64,000 nucleotides of DNA, taken from Bog-473 sp963751335. Its GTDB lineage: Bacteria; Actinomycetota; Acidimicrobiia; Acidimicrobiales; RAAP-2. This document shows, one piece after another, positions 27,680 through 36,389 of this stretch (positions are counted from its first letter, which is position 1; each line of letters opens with the position of its first letter). The DNA is taken from the NCBI GenBank assembly GCA_963751335.1, contig CAVVUB010000008.1, forward strand, positions 372,001 to 436,000. The letters are read 5' to 3'. The notes beneath the pieces are model-generated. The model was not told where the DNA came from, did not search any database, and saw only the letters and a program-made list of their open reading frames with translations. Made by a program: the position numbers and the translations under genes.

Positions 27680-28252
27680 GTGGTCGAGGCCTCACGGCGG
27701 GTCTGGCTCGAACGTTGGGAACCTGAAGCGGCGTCCGGGATGTCGGTGTTCACGGCCATCCTCCGGTCCTACCAGCTCCTCAATGACCAGGTGAACGGCG
27801 TCATGAAGCGCCACGGATTTACCTTTGTGCAGTATCAGGTCCTGGCTTGGCTCGAGACGGATCCCGAGTCCTCGCTGACCCTCAGCTGGATCAGCAAGAC
27901 CCTGCGCATTCCGCCGGCCACGGTGACCGACATCATCGACCGGCTCCAGGACGACCGTCTGGTCCGCCGTGTGCCGCATCCCTCGGACGCCCGGACGACA
28001 CTTGCGGTCATCACCGCGAAGGGCCGGAGAGCTGCCACCGAGGCGACGCAGGAACTGAATGCAACGGTGTACGAGGGGATCGGGTTGACCGAGGATCAAC
28101 GAGGCGAGCTCGTCGCCCTTCTCGCCCAGCTGAGGGCGAACGGAAATGAATTCGACGTCGAGCATTCGGACGATGTCATCGAGGAAGTCGGATCGCGTGG
28201 GGCGAAGACGCGAGGGCACCGAAGCGGTTTCGAAGTGGTCTACGACTCTTGA
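27680..28252 (+). CDS. MarR family transcriptional regulator
   Basis: About 190 residues from the GTG at 27680. The winged helix-turn-helix is clear: FTFVQYQVLAWLETDPES, then SWISKTLRIPPATVTDIIDR, then the wing VRRVPHPSDARTTLAVIT. The N-terminal extension (VVEASRRVWLERWEPEAASG) is typical of a MarR subgroup near acyl-CoA genes. Starts at TTG 27662 or ATG 27740 are also possible. It lies just downstream of the CoA-transferase and probably controls this catabolic operon in response to an acid or acyl-CoA ligand. Confidence 0.88.
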   Translation: MVEASRRVWLERWEPEAASGMSVFTAILRSYQLLNDQVNGVMKRHGFTFVQYQVLAWLETDPESSLTLSWISKTLRIPPATVTDIIDRLQDDRLVRRVPHPSDARTTLAVITAKGRRAATEATQELNATVYEGIGLTEDQRGELVALLAQLRANGNEFDVEHSDDVIEEVGSRGAKTRGHRSGFEVVYDS

Positions 28253-28329
28253 ACGAGCGCCGGAGCTTCATGCGGTCCGACGGGTTCCGCCACGAGGTCT
28301 TGCTCCAACTCAGCGGACGTCGGCGATGA

Positions 28330-29151
28330 TCACGTGTCCTGGTTCGGCAGAGCGGGACTCTCAGCCCTCCGGCGAGCTCCGAAGATGTCAAGTCCGGGAG
28401 ACACGAGCCTGCGGTGCGTTTCCAGGACGACCCAGGCGACGATCCACAGATAGATCGCGACGGCGAGCACGTGCGCCGAGATGCCTTGGCCTCCAGGAGC
28501 CCCGAACACTCCCGGTGCCGCCAGGGCGAAGATCAGGTACACAGAGAGCACGAAGAGAAACAGGAGGGATATGACGGACACGAAGGCAACCGAAGACACG
28601 TAACTCTGACCGACGCGCCGCGAAGGCGCAGGAGGTTGCGTATCTGTACGGACGAGGTCAAGTCCCCGGCGCAGATGAACGACAAGAAGAACGACGCCGA
28701 TCACGGTGCTCAGGGCACCCAGCAAGATCGCTCGGGCAGCAGTGTTCGAGATCGCATTCGAGTGGTTACCGATCAGAGCGTCCACTCCGGATACCACCAA
28801 GGCAGAGCCGACGATCGTCACGAGGAGCGTCACGAAGGAGACGGCGAAGTAGTACACGGCCTGAGGTCGACGCCCACTCGGATCGGGGTCGGCACGGTTG
28901 GCGACGACGATGATGATGAAGACCCCAATAACCGAGAGTACGACCAGGGCAAGAAAGAGTTCGAGAAAGAAGCTCACGAACGTGGCGATACTGAGTCCGG
29001 CGTTTGGTCCCATCAACGACGACCCTCCACTCTGAGCTCCGACGCCGCTGGTCCCGCCCTGCAGTGGCGGCGGAATGACTGTGAAGGGTGTGGAGCTTCC
29101 CGAGCTCAAGAAGCTCGGGATGGTCGTCGTCACGCCGTTCAAGATGCCCAC
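28330..29151 (-). CDS. Integral membrane protein of unknown function
   Basis: 273 residues with five or six predicted membrane helices (for example LFLALVVLSVIGVFIIIVV, FVTLLVTIVGSALVV, AILLGALSTVIGVVLLVV, SVISLLFLFVLSVYLIFAL, AVAIYLWIVAWVVLE). The N-terminal 50 residues are a Ser/Gly/Pro/Thr-rich segment and probably extracellular. No catalytic motif is seen. It might be a DUF5671-like multi-helix protein, but I cannot assign a family. The GTG at 29151 has a strong GGGGAGG upstream. It converges with the MarR gene and diverges from the aldehyde dehydrogenase. Confidence 0.75.
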   Translation of the reverse strand: MGILNGVTTTIPSFLSSGSSTPFTVIPPPLQGGTSGVGAQSGGSSLMGPNAGLSIATFVSFFLELFLALVVLSVIGVFIIIVVANRADPDPSGRRPQAVYYFAVSFVTLLVTIVGSALVVSGVDALIGNHSNAISNTAARAILLGALSTVIGVVLLVVHLRRGLDLVRTDTQPPAPSRRVGQSYVSSVAFVSVISLLFLFVLSVYLIFALAAPGVFGAPGGQGISAHVLAVAIYLWIVAWVVLETHRRLVSPGLDIFGARRRAESPALPNQDT

Positions 29152-29399
29152 TGGTTTCCTCCCCGCCGCCGCCGGCTGTGAAGCTACTCCCGTTGAAACC
29201 CTCGAGTGGTGGATCGATCGAGGCAGTTCTCGATGATTTCTTGAGCTGCCACGAACAGTCGGCGCTCGCTGAGTCCGGTGGGCGTCGAGGCGGCCCGACG
29301 AGTCGACCTCATTCGACGGCCGTGCCTGCCGAGGTCATTGCCTCGCGACTTCATCGATTTGCGGCGGGCTGCTTGACGGATGCGGTGTACTCTGAAACA

Positions 29400-29416
29400 G
29401 TAGAACCATGCTCTAC
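29400..29416. promoter_or_regulatory. Inverted repeat upstream of the aldehyde dehydrogenase operon
   Basis: GTAGAACCATGCTCTAC is an interrupted palindrome whose outer five bases pair (GTAGA/TCTAC). It ends 22 bases before the start of the operon. A similar element (AGAA-N5-TTCTAC) lies in front of the acyl-CoA ligase at 38.4 kb, on the other side of the TetR gene. It is a candidate TetR operator. The 287-base gap it lies in also contains a 42-codon open frame on the minus strand (29184-29312) that I could not support as a gene. Confidence 0.45.
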
Positions 29417-29438
29417 ATAGAAGCCCCGGTGCTCTCGC

Positions 29439-30917
29439 GTGGCTGAGGGAGAGATCCTCGCCGAGCGCCGCTCGTTCATCGCCGGGCGCTGGGTGGAGGG
29501 CGACGAGGCCCTGGTCGTCGAGAACCCTGCCGACCAATCCGTCGTGACCGAGCTTGCCGCGACGCCGCTCGTCGAAGTGGGTCGTGCCATCGCCCAGGCC
29601 CGCCGGAGTTTTGACGAGGGGGCATGGGCTGATCTTCCGGCTCGCGACCGGGCACGCAGCCTCCATGCCCTGCTCGATCAGCTCGAAGCGTTGCACGAGC
29701 CGCTGGTGGCATCGATGGTGGCCGAAGCCGGGCAGCCCGTCCTCTTTGCGGAAATGGCGCAGTACGCCGCTGGCCTGATGTTGGCCCGCAACACGATCGA
29801 CCTCTACCTGGCGTTGCCGCACGAAGAGGCCAACCCGGTCCCGGCCGAGGAGCTCGTGCGGGGACGGGTGGCGCTGAGTCTGCGCCGTCACGAGCCCGTC
29901 GGTGTCGTGGTGGCGATCACGCCGTACAACGGCGCCATCATCATGGCCTTCCAGAAGCTGATCGCGGCGCTGATGGCCGGGAACTCGGTCATCCTGCGGC
30001 CCAGCCCACTGACGCCGATCTCGTCGCTGGCCTTCGGGATGGCGGCCGAGGGGGCCGCACTCCCTGCCGGCGTGCTGAGCGTGATCATCGAAGCCGGTGC
30101 GGCCGGCGCCGAAATGCTCACGACCGATCCGGCGGTGGACATGGTCTCCTTCACCGGCTCAACGGCCGTCGGCCGGCGGATCCTGGTCCAGGCCGCCCCG
30201 ACGGTGAAGCGCGTGGCGCTGGAGCTCGGCGGCAAGTCGGCTCAGATCTATCTTCCCGACGCCTTGCATCGCGTCGCTGCCGGCGCTGCGCAAGTGGTGG
30301 CGATGACGGCTGGCCAGGCCTGTGTGGCGGCCACCAGAATGCTGGTGCCCGAAGACCGCAAAGAGGAGGTTCTCGAGTCGGTCGGCGCCGCGTACGCCGC
30401 CCTCACGGTCGGCCCTCCGAGCGATCCGGCCGCGATGATGGGTCCGCTGATCACTGCGGCACAGCGCGAGCGCTGCGAACGCTTCGTGGCTCTGGCCGAG
30501 GAGAAGGGTGGAAAGGTCGTCGTGGGAGGTGGCCGCCCGGCCGGGCTCGAGCGTGGGTATTACTTCGAGCCCACTGTCCTCGACCTTCCCGACAACTTGA
30601 ATCCCGCGGCGCAAGAGGAGATCTTCGGCCCCGTACTCGCCGTCATCGGCTATCGGGACCTCGACGATGCGGTCCGTATCGCCAACGAGAGCATCTATGG
30701 ACTTTCGGGCCAGGTCTATGGAGCCGACGTTGCGACGGCGACGGCAGTGGCCCGCCGAATCCGCAGTGGTGCGGTCAACGTCAACACGTCGATGTTCAGC
30801 GCCTATGCGCCGAGCGGGGGCTACAAGCAGAGCGGTCTCGGCCGTGAGCGCGGGGTCGAGGGCATTCGCGCTTTCCAGGAGATCAAGCATCTGTGTATCG
30901 GCGAATTGCCGGCGTGA
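29439..30917 (+). CDS. Aldehyde dehydrogenase family protein
   Basis: 492 residues. Key segments are ITPYNGAIIMAFQK, SFTGSTAVGRRIL, the Glu in ALELGGKSAQIYL (about residue 263) and the nucleophile Cys in TAGQACVAATR (about residue 296), then EEIFGPVLAVI and GGYKQSGLGRERG. It is complete and should be active on an unknown aldehyde. The GTG at 29439 lacks a strong ribosome site. It is the first gene of an eight-gene same-strand run (29.4-37.6 kb) with short gaps or overlaps, following a palindromic site in its promoter region. Confidence 0.93.
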   Translation: MAEGEILAERRSFIAGRWVEGDEALVVENPADQSVVTELAATPLVEVGRAIAQARRSFDEGAWADLPARDRARSLHALLDQLEALHEPLVASMVAEAGQPVLFAEMAQYAAGLMLARNTIDLYLALPHEEANPVPAEELVRGRVALSLRRHEPVGVVVAITPYNGAIIMAFQKLIAALMAGNSVILRPSPLTPISSLAFGMAAEGAALPAGVLSVIIEAGAAGAEMLTTDPAVDMVSFTGSTAVGRRILVQAAPTVKRVALELGGKSAQIYLPDALHRVAAGAAQVVAMTAGQACVAATRMLVPEDRKEEVLESVGAAYAALTVGPPSDPAAMMGPLITAAQRERCERFVALAEEKGGKVVVGGGRPAGLERGYYFEPTVLDLPDNLNPAAQEEIFGPVLAVIGYRDLDDAVRIANESIYGLSGQVYGADVATATAVARRIRSGAVNVNTSMFSAYAPSGGYKQSGLGRERGVEGIRAFQEIKHLCIGELPA

Positions 30918-30938
30918 GTTTGTGCAAGGAGGGCAACG

Positions 30939-32144
30939 ATGACATCACCTGACCTGAACTTGGATTGGTTGATCTCTGTTGACGACCACATTCTCGAACC
31001 ACCGCATCTCTGGATCGACCGGGTGGCCGCCAAGGACCGCGAGCGGGCACCACACATGGAATCCGTCGAGGGCATGGACTACTGGGTCTACGACGGCAAG
31101 CGGTACCCGAGCTCCGGGCTCAGCGCCGTGGCCGGCAAGTCAAAGGAGGAGTTCAGTCCCGAGCCTCTGCCGTATTCCGAAATGCGCCCAGGGTGTTACG
31201 ACCCGACGGCCCGTCTCGAGGACATGGACCAGGCGGGGATTCTCGCCTCACTGTGCTTCCCGACCATTACGCGCTTCTGTGGTCAGCTGTTCATGGACGC
31301 CAGCGATCGGGACTTCGGCTTCCAGTGCCTGCAGCACTACAACGACTGGATCGTCGAAGAGTGGTGCGGGGCAGCACCCGGGCGCTACATCCCGCTGATG
31401 CTGATCCCGATGTGGGACCCGGCGCTTGCGGCCAAGGAGATGGAGCGGATGGCGCCCCTGGGTGTCACCGCGTTCGCGTTCTCCGAGAATCCGGCACCGA
31501 TCGGCCTTCCGACCATTCATGATGTGAACCGCTACTGGGATCCAGTCATGGCGACCGCCAACGAGCTGGGGATGGTCGCCTCGATGCACGTCGGGTCGTC
31601 GTCGCAGGTGCCGCAGATCGCCCCGGATTCTCCCTTCATGGCCAACCTGGCCTGGGGAGCCATCCGCACCTCAGGCGCCATGCTGTCCTGGCTCTTCAGC
31701 GGAATGTTCCAGCGGTTCCCGAACCTCAAGATCGCCCTGTCGGAGGGTGAGATCGGGTGGATGCCCTACTTCCTGGAGCGGGCCGAGCAGGTCCTCGACA
31801 AGCAGCGTTACTGGGTGATGCGGGGCCAGAAGTTCATGGACCACGCCACCACCGACGTGGATCTCGACACACTCAATCTCCGAGAGCTGTTCCGTGAGCA
31901 CGTGTTCGGCTGCTTCATTGAAGACCATCACGGGATTGCCAGCCTCGATGAGATCGGCGTCGACAACGTCATGTGCGAGACGGACTACCCGCATTCGGAC
32001 TCGACCTGGCCGAACTGCATCACGGCGGTCAAGAAGCTGATCGGCCATCTCCCGTCGGAGACCCAGTACAAGCTGCTCCGTGGAAACGCAGAGAGGCTGT
32101 ACCGCTTCACGGCGGCCGAGCCGCCCGTCTCAATGGGTGCCTGA
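30939..32144 (+). CDS. Amidohydrolase family 2 protein
   Basis: 401 residues, amidohydrolase-2 TIM-barrel type. It opens LISVDDHILEPPHLWIDR, a common N-terminus of an actinobacterial subfamily in which the HxH of strand 1 is replaced by one His and a downstream Glu. Later features are SMHVGSSSQVP, IALSEGEIGWMPYFLE and MCETDYPHSDSTWP with the conserved Asp. The ATG has AAGGAGGGC upstream and lies 21 bases after the aldehyde dehydrogenase stop. It may hydrolyse or decarboxylate an intermediate of the operon's pathway. Confidence 0.9.
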   Translation: MTSPDLNLDWLISVDDHILEPPHLWIDRVAAKDRERAPHMESVEGMDYWVYDGKRYPSSGLSAVAGKSKEEFSPEPLPYSEMRPGCYDPTARLEDMDQAGILASLCFPTITRFCGQLFMDASDRDFGFQCLQHYNDWIVEEWCGAAPGRYIPLMLIPMWDPALAAKEMERMAPLGVTAFAFSENPAPIGLPTIHDVNRYWDPVMATANELGMVASMHVGSSSQVPQIAPDSPFMANLAWGAIRTSGAMLSWLFSGMFQRFPNLKIALSEGEIGWMPYFLERAEQVLDKQRYWVMRGQKFMDHATTDVDLDTLNLRELFREHVFGCFIEDHHGIASLDEIGVDNVMCETDYPHSDSTWPNCITAVKKLIGHLPSETQYKLLRGNAERLYRFTAAEPPVSMGA

Positions 32145-32261
32145 ATCGGCGATCGATCCCTCTCGACGACGAAGAAGATCCTCACAGCGCGTGTCGAGTG
32201 GGGCCCAGAGCTGTCCCAACGAAGGAACCAAGTTCGTAGACGAGAAGGAGAGTGAAGGACC

Positions 32262-33041
32262 GTGTTGCTGAAGGACAAGACGGCAGTGATCACGGGTGCA
32301 GGCTCCGGCGTGGGTCGGGCCTCGGCGCTGCGCTTCGCCGAGGAGGGTGCCGCAGTCGTGTGCGCCGACATCGATCTGGATCGGTTGAAGGACACCGTGG
32401 CCGAGGTCGAGTCCGGTGGCGGGAGAGCGGTGGCCGAACGATGTGACGTCGCTCAAGATGCCGATGTCACCGGGGCCATCGCGAGCGCAGTCCGTCACTT
32501 CGGGCGCCTGGACATCATGTTCAACAACGTGGGCATCCCGACGCCCCGGCTGGGGATGTCCTTCGAGGAACACACCGTCGAGGATTTCGAGCGCCTGAAC
32601 TCGGTCAACTTCCGAGGCGTGTTTCTCGGTTGTCGGCACGCCGTGCTCCGGTTCAAAGAGCAGGGGGAGGGGGGAGTGATCTTGAACACGGGATCGGTCG
32701 CCGGTCTGGTGGGTTGGGGTGGCACGGTCTACGGAGCGACCAAGGGAGCGGTGCACCAGCTGACCCGGTCCGTCGCCGTCGAAGTGGCGCCGTTCGGGAT
32801 CCGGGTGAACGCCATCTGCCCGGCCGGCATGCCCTACACGGGCTTCATGGCGGCCGGTGGGATGACGGTCTCGGGCGACGAGCTGGAGGCCGTGGCCGCA
32901 CACACCGGCACGATGCACCCGCTGGGCCGTCCGATCACCGCTGAGGATTGCGCGGCTGCGGCGGTCTACCTCTGCTCCGATCAGGCCGCCAACGTCACGG
33001 GGATCCTGCTCCCGATCGACGGAGGGTACGTCGCCAAATGA
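32262..33041 (+). CDS. SDR family oxidoreductase
   Basis: 259 residues, classical SDR: TGAGSGVGRASALRFAEEG (NAD motif), CADIDLD (acidic residue for NAD), NNVGIP, NTGSVAGLV with the catalytic Ser, and YGATKGAVHQL with YxxxK. The GTG at 32262 is preceded by GAGAAGGAG. Its stop overlaps the start of the P450 gene (ATGA at 33038-33041), which argues for co-translation of a dehydrogenase and an oxygenase acting on the same compound. Confidence 0.92.
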   Translation: MLLKDKTAVITGAGSGVGRASALRFAEEGAAVVCADIDLDRLKDTVAEVESGGGRAVAERCDVAQDADVTGAIASAVRHFGRLDIMFNNVGIPTPRLGMSFEEHTVEDFERLNSVNFRGVFLGCRHAVLRFKEQGEGGVILNTGSVAGLVGWGGTVYGATKGAVHQLTRSVAVEVAPFGIRVNAICPAGMPYTGFMAAGGMTVSGDELEAVAAHTGTMHPLGRPITAEDCAAAAVYLCSDQAANVTGILLPIDGGYVAK

Positions 33042-34288
33042 CCGGCACCACGGATCTCCTGGACCCGGATCGGGTCCGCCAACTCTTCGACCTGGCCAAC
33101 CATGTCCAGGGTTGGAACGGTGGCAACTTCACTGCGGATCCGTACCCGATCTGGCACAGCCTCCGGGAAGAGGCACCGGTTCACGGGGGAACCGTCCACA
33201 CGCTGTCGGGGGTCGGCGAGGACCTGATGTTCCACGGTTTGCCCTATCCGGATCGTCCGCACTTCTCTGCCTTCTCGTGGGCGGCCTGCGACGCCGTCTA
33301 CCGTGATCCGGAGACATTCGCATCATCTGCCGAAGCCGTCGACCTCGAGGCTGGGGAACCGGGTCCGACGAACAGCATGCTGTCGATGGGAGGCACCCAG
33401 CACCGCCGCTACCGGGCGCTCGTACAGCCGTCGTTCTCACCCACGAAGGTCCAGTGGTGGGTCGAGAACTGGATCGAGAACACGGTGCACGCCATGATCG
33501 ATTCCTTCGAGACTGCGGGCCGGGCCGAGCTGAACGTGGAACTGTGCGCGGCCATCCCGGTTCTGACCATCACGGGCAGCTTCGGTATTCCGGTGGACCA
33601 GGCGCTCGACGTTCGAGAATCGCTCGGGCAGCCCGAACGGATCATGGAGATCTTGGCCCCGATTGTGGCGGCCCGTCGGAAAAAGCCGGCAAACGACCTG
33701 ATCAGCGTCCTCGTCGAGGCTGAGGTCTCCGACGAGGAGGGAGACACGCACCGGCTCACCGACGCGGAGATCCACTCCTTCGCTCTGCTTCTGCTGGCGG
33801 CCGGCTCGGGTACGACGTGGAAGCAGATGGGGACCACCCTGGCCGCTCTGCTTCTCCAGCCTGAGCACCTCGAGGCCGTTCGGGGCGACCGGAGCCTGCT
33901 GCGGTCGGCCATCGAGGAATCGATGCGGTGGGCACCGACTGACCCGATGTTCTCGCGCTGGGTGACGGCGGACGTGGATTTCTTCGGCGTCCATCTCCCG
34001 AAGGGTTCGGTCCTGCACGTCTGTCTCGGTGCCGGCAATCGCGATCCCGAGCGCTGGGAGCGTCCCGACGAGTTCGATCCTTCTCGTCCGATGCGGCCGA
34101 GCTTGGCCTTCGGCGGTGGCCCGCACGTCTGCCTCGGCCAGCACGTGGCCCGAGCCGAGATGACCGTCGCCATCAATGCCCTGCTTGACCGCCTGCCGAA
34201 CTTGCGACTTGATCCCGACGCAGAAGCGCCCCGCTTCATCGGCTTTTACGAACGCGGGGCTACGGCCATCCCGGTCCGCTTCGACTGA
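33038..34288 (+). CDS. Cytochrome P450 with atypical I-helix
   Basis: 416 residues. The haem loop FGGGPHVCLGQHVARAE carries the Cys ligand near residue 365, and EESMRWAPTDP is the ExxR helix. The I-helix reads LLAAGSGTTWKQMG: the usual acid of the A/G-G-x-D/E-T-T motif is replaced by Gly, although both Thr remain. That change affects proton delivery in studied P450s, so this one may use a substrate-assisted or non-hydroxylating route. It overlaps the SDR gene by four bases and is followed 21 bases later by an F420-type protein. Confidence 0.92.
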   Translation: MTGTTDLLDPDRVRQLFDLANHVQGWNGGNFTADPYPIWHSLREEAPVHGGTVHTLSGVGEDLMFHGLPYPDRPHFSAFSWAACDAVYRDPETFASSAEAVDLEAGEPGPTNSMLSMGGTQHRRYRALVQPSFSPTKVQWWVENWIENTVHAMIDSFETAGRAELNVELCAAIPVLTITGSFGIPVDQALDVRESLGQPERIMEILAPIVAARRKKPANDLISVLVEAEVSDEEGDTHRLTDAEIHSFALLLLAAGSGTTWKQMGTTLAALLLQPEHLEAVRGDRSLLRSAIEESMRWAPTDPMFSRWVTADVDFFGVHLPKGSVLHVCLGAGNRDPERWERPDEFDPSRPMRPSLAFGGGPHVCLGQHVARAEMTVAINALLDRLPNLRLDPDAEAPRFIGFYERGATAIPVRFD

Positions 34289-34309
34289 CAGCCCACTGGA
34301 GGAGTCACC

Positions 34310-34753
34310 TTGAGCGAAGACACCTATAAGCCGCCTGACCTCGTCCTACTCGGAGAAGAACACGTCCAGCGTTACCAGGAGACGAATGGGGAGGAGGGCT
34401 ACATCTGGAACGGGGTCCCGACCCTGTTGCTGACCACCACCGGGCGAAAGAGCGGCGCAGCACGGACGACCCCGCTCATCTTCGGGCGCGACGGCGGCGA
34501 CTATCTGGTGGTTGCCTCCATGGGCGGGGCTCCCCAGCATCCCAACTGGTACCGGAACCTGTTGGCGGACCAGTCGGCGAGGATCCAGGTGCGCGGCGAC
34601 CACCTCGACGTCGTGACTCGGACGGCAGAGGACGATGAGAAACCCCGGCTGTGGAAGATCGTGACCGAGGTCTGGCCGAACTACGACGTCTACCAGTCCA
34701 GGACCGATCGGGTGATCCCCGTCGTCATCCTCTCGCCCACCGGCGGAGCCTGA
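34310..34753 (+). CDS. Deazaflavin (F420)-dependent nitroreductase-like protein
   Basis: 147 residues of the DDN/nitroreductase-like family. The core VPTLLLTTTGRKSGAARTTPL followed by VASMGGAPQHPNWYRNLLAD is the signature of this split-barrel group, which binds F420H2 (some relatives bind FMN or quinones). It probably reduces an unsaturated or oxidised intermediate. The start is a TTG at 34310, with GGAGGAG upstream; no better start exists. It lies within the operon between the P450 and the CaiB/BaiF gene. Confidence 0.88.
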   Translation: MSEDTYKPPDLVLLGEEHVQRYQETNGEEGYIWNGVPTLLLTTTGRKSGAARTTPLIFGRDGGDYLVVASMGGAPQHPNWYRNLLADQSARIQVRGDHLDVVTRTAEDDEKPRLWKIVTEVWPNYDVYQSRTDRVIPVVILSPTGGA

Positions 34754-34758
34754 GCCCG

Positions 34759-35970
34759 ATGGCCGATCAGGCATTCGATGGGGTCCGGGTCGTCGAGCTG
34801 GCCCAGTGGGTCTTCGTCCCGGTTGCAGGAGCCCTCTTGGCGGACTGGGGGGCCGAGGTCGTGCACGTCGAGCCGACCGAGGGTGATCCGTACCGGGGCC
34901 TGGCCACTCAGGGGATCGGCACGGAGCGCAACGGCATCAATTTGTCGCTCGCCCTCGCCAACCGCGGGAAGCGGTCTCTCGCACTCGACATCAGACATGA
35001 AAACGGTCTCGCGATCCTGCACAAACTGCTCGAGTCAGCCGACGTCTTCCTCACCAACGTGCGCCCAGGGGCCCTGCGGCGCGCCGGACTTGGTTCCGAC
35101 GAGCTCATGGAGCGCTACCCCGGGCTGGTGTACGCCCGAGGGCACGGGTACGGCGCCAAGGGACCTGACGCCGACCAGGCCGGGTATGACGCAACGGCGT
35201 TTTGGGCCCGGGGCGGTATGGCGCACATCTTGACCCCGCCCGAGCGCGAATACCCCATCGGCCAACGCGGCGCCTTGGGCGACCGTAACGGCGCGCTGGC
35301 CTTGGCGTTCGGTGTCGCTGCCGCGCTGCTCAAGCGGACGCGAACGGGAGCTGGTTCGGTCGTCGACGTCTCGCTCTTGGCGACGGCGATGTGGACCCTC
35401 TCGTCCGACCTCCTGGCCGCCCTCGGAGGAGACGAACCAAAAGCGTCGAGCGGCCGGGGTCCGTTGGTGAACCCGCTCGTCGGTGTCTACCGAACCAAGG
35501 ACGATCGCCACATTCAGCTCGTGTTTCTCCAGCCGGATCGCTACTGGGCAGACTTCTGCCGGGTCATCGATCGCCCCGACCTCGCCGGGGACGCCCGCTT
35601 TGCCGACATGGTGACCCGGCGTGACAACGGTGCAGCGTGTGTGGCCGAGCTCGACGCCGAGTTCGCCAAACGGACATTCGACGAGTGGAAATCGATTCTC
35701 GCTCGGCTGGACGCACCTTGGGCTCCGGTGCAGTCCGTGACAGAGCTGCTGGAGGACCCGCAGGTGGAGGCCAACGGCTACATCGGCGAAGTAGTGGTCA
35801 ATGGCGGTGCTTCCTACCGCCTTCCTGCCGTGCCGGTGCAGTTCGACGGCCAGCCACCAGCGCTGCGCCGTGCTCCGGAGCACGGCGAGGACACCGAAGC
35901 CCTTCTGCTCGAGCTGGGCTACGGCTGGGAGGACATCGGTGCTCTGAAGGAGGCGGGGGTCGTGCTTTGA
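34759..35970 (+). CDS. CaiB/BaiF family CoA-transferase-like protein
   Basis: 403 residues, single CaiB/BaiF domain. The N-terminus FDGVRVVELAQWVFVPVAG and GADWGAEVVH-type region, then NRGKRSLALDIRHENG, PGALRRAGLG and GYGAKGPDADQAGYD are family landmarks. At the position of the nucleophilic Asp of formyl-CoA transferase this protein has Ala (VDVSLLATAMW), so it may not act by the usual covalent route. The ATG at 34759 is five bases after the preceding stop. Its own stop overlaps the next start as TTGA, linking it to DUF35 and the thiolase. Confidence 0.9.
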   Translation: MADQAFDGVRVVELAQWVFVPVAGALLADWGAEVVHVEPTEGDPYRGLATQGIGTERNGINLSLALANRGKRSLALDIRHENGLAILHKLLESADVFLTNVRPGALRRAGLGSDELMERYPGLVYARGHGYGAKGPDADQAGYDATAFWARGGMAHILTPPEREYPIGQRGALGDRNGALALAFGVAAALLKRTRTGAGSVVDVSLLATAMWTLSSDLLAALGGDEPKASSGRGPLVNPLVGVYRTKDDRHIQLVFLQPDRYWADFCRVIDRPDLAGDARFADMVTRRDNGAACVAELDAEFAKRTFDEWKSILARLDAPWAPVQSVTELLEDPQVEANGYIGEVVVNGGASYRLPAVPVQFDGQPPALRRAPEHGEDTEALLLELGYGWEDIGALKEAGVVL

Positions 35971-36389
35971 GCGAACCCGCTCGCCCAATGCCCGTGCCCG
36001 ACGAGCGGTCGCGCGAGTTCTGGGACGCCGCGGCTGCGCATTCTCTCGTGTTGGCCCGCTGCAGCGCGTGCAACCAGTTCAGCCACCCACCCGACAGCGT
36101 CTGCCCCCATTGTGGTGCAACGGATGCCTCATCCGAATTCGTACCGGTCGACGGCTCCGGACGGATCCGGTCGTGGACCTTCGTGCGTCAGTCCTTCCTT
36201 CCGGGTTTCGATGTGCCTTTCGTCCTCGTCGACGTCGAGTTGGCGGCACAGGAGGAGCTGCGACTGATCGGCCGACTGGTCGACGGCCCCGGGGCAGCGC
36301 TCCAGCTCGATTTGCCTGTTCGGCTGGTGTTCGAGGACGTGGCTCCGGGCGTGGCCATTCCCGCCTTCGCTCTCGAGGTCCCTTCGTGA
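35967..36389 (+). CDS. DUF35 (Zn-ribbon/OB-fold) protein
   Basis: 140 residues. A zinc ribbon (CSACNQFSHPPDSVCPHCGA, two CxxC pairs about residues 33-52) is followed by an OB-fold (RIRSWTFVRQSFLPGFDVPFV onward), the standard DUF35 plan. DUF35 proteins bind acyl-CoA and form complexes with thiolase-like partners. In cholesterol side-chain breakdown a DUF35 domain is required by the retro-aldolase Ltp2. The TTG start overlaps the CaiB/BaiF stop and the stop overlaps the thiolase GTG (GTGA at 36386-36389), so equimolar production with the partner is likely. Confidence 0.9.
   Translation: MSEPARPMPVPDERSREFWDAAAAHSLVLARCSACNQFSHPPDSVCPHCGATDASSEFVPVDGSGRIRSWTFVRQSFLPGFDVPFVLVDVELAAQEELRLIGRLVDGPGAALQLDLPVRLVFEDVAPGVAIPAFALEVPS

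Noticed and set aside
29184..29312. 42-codon minus-strand frame with a faint TetR-like helix pattern
   Set aside because: Too short, no HTH recognition helix, and no homology I can support; could be chance or a tiny relic.
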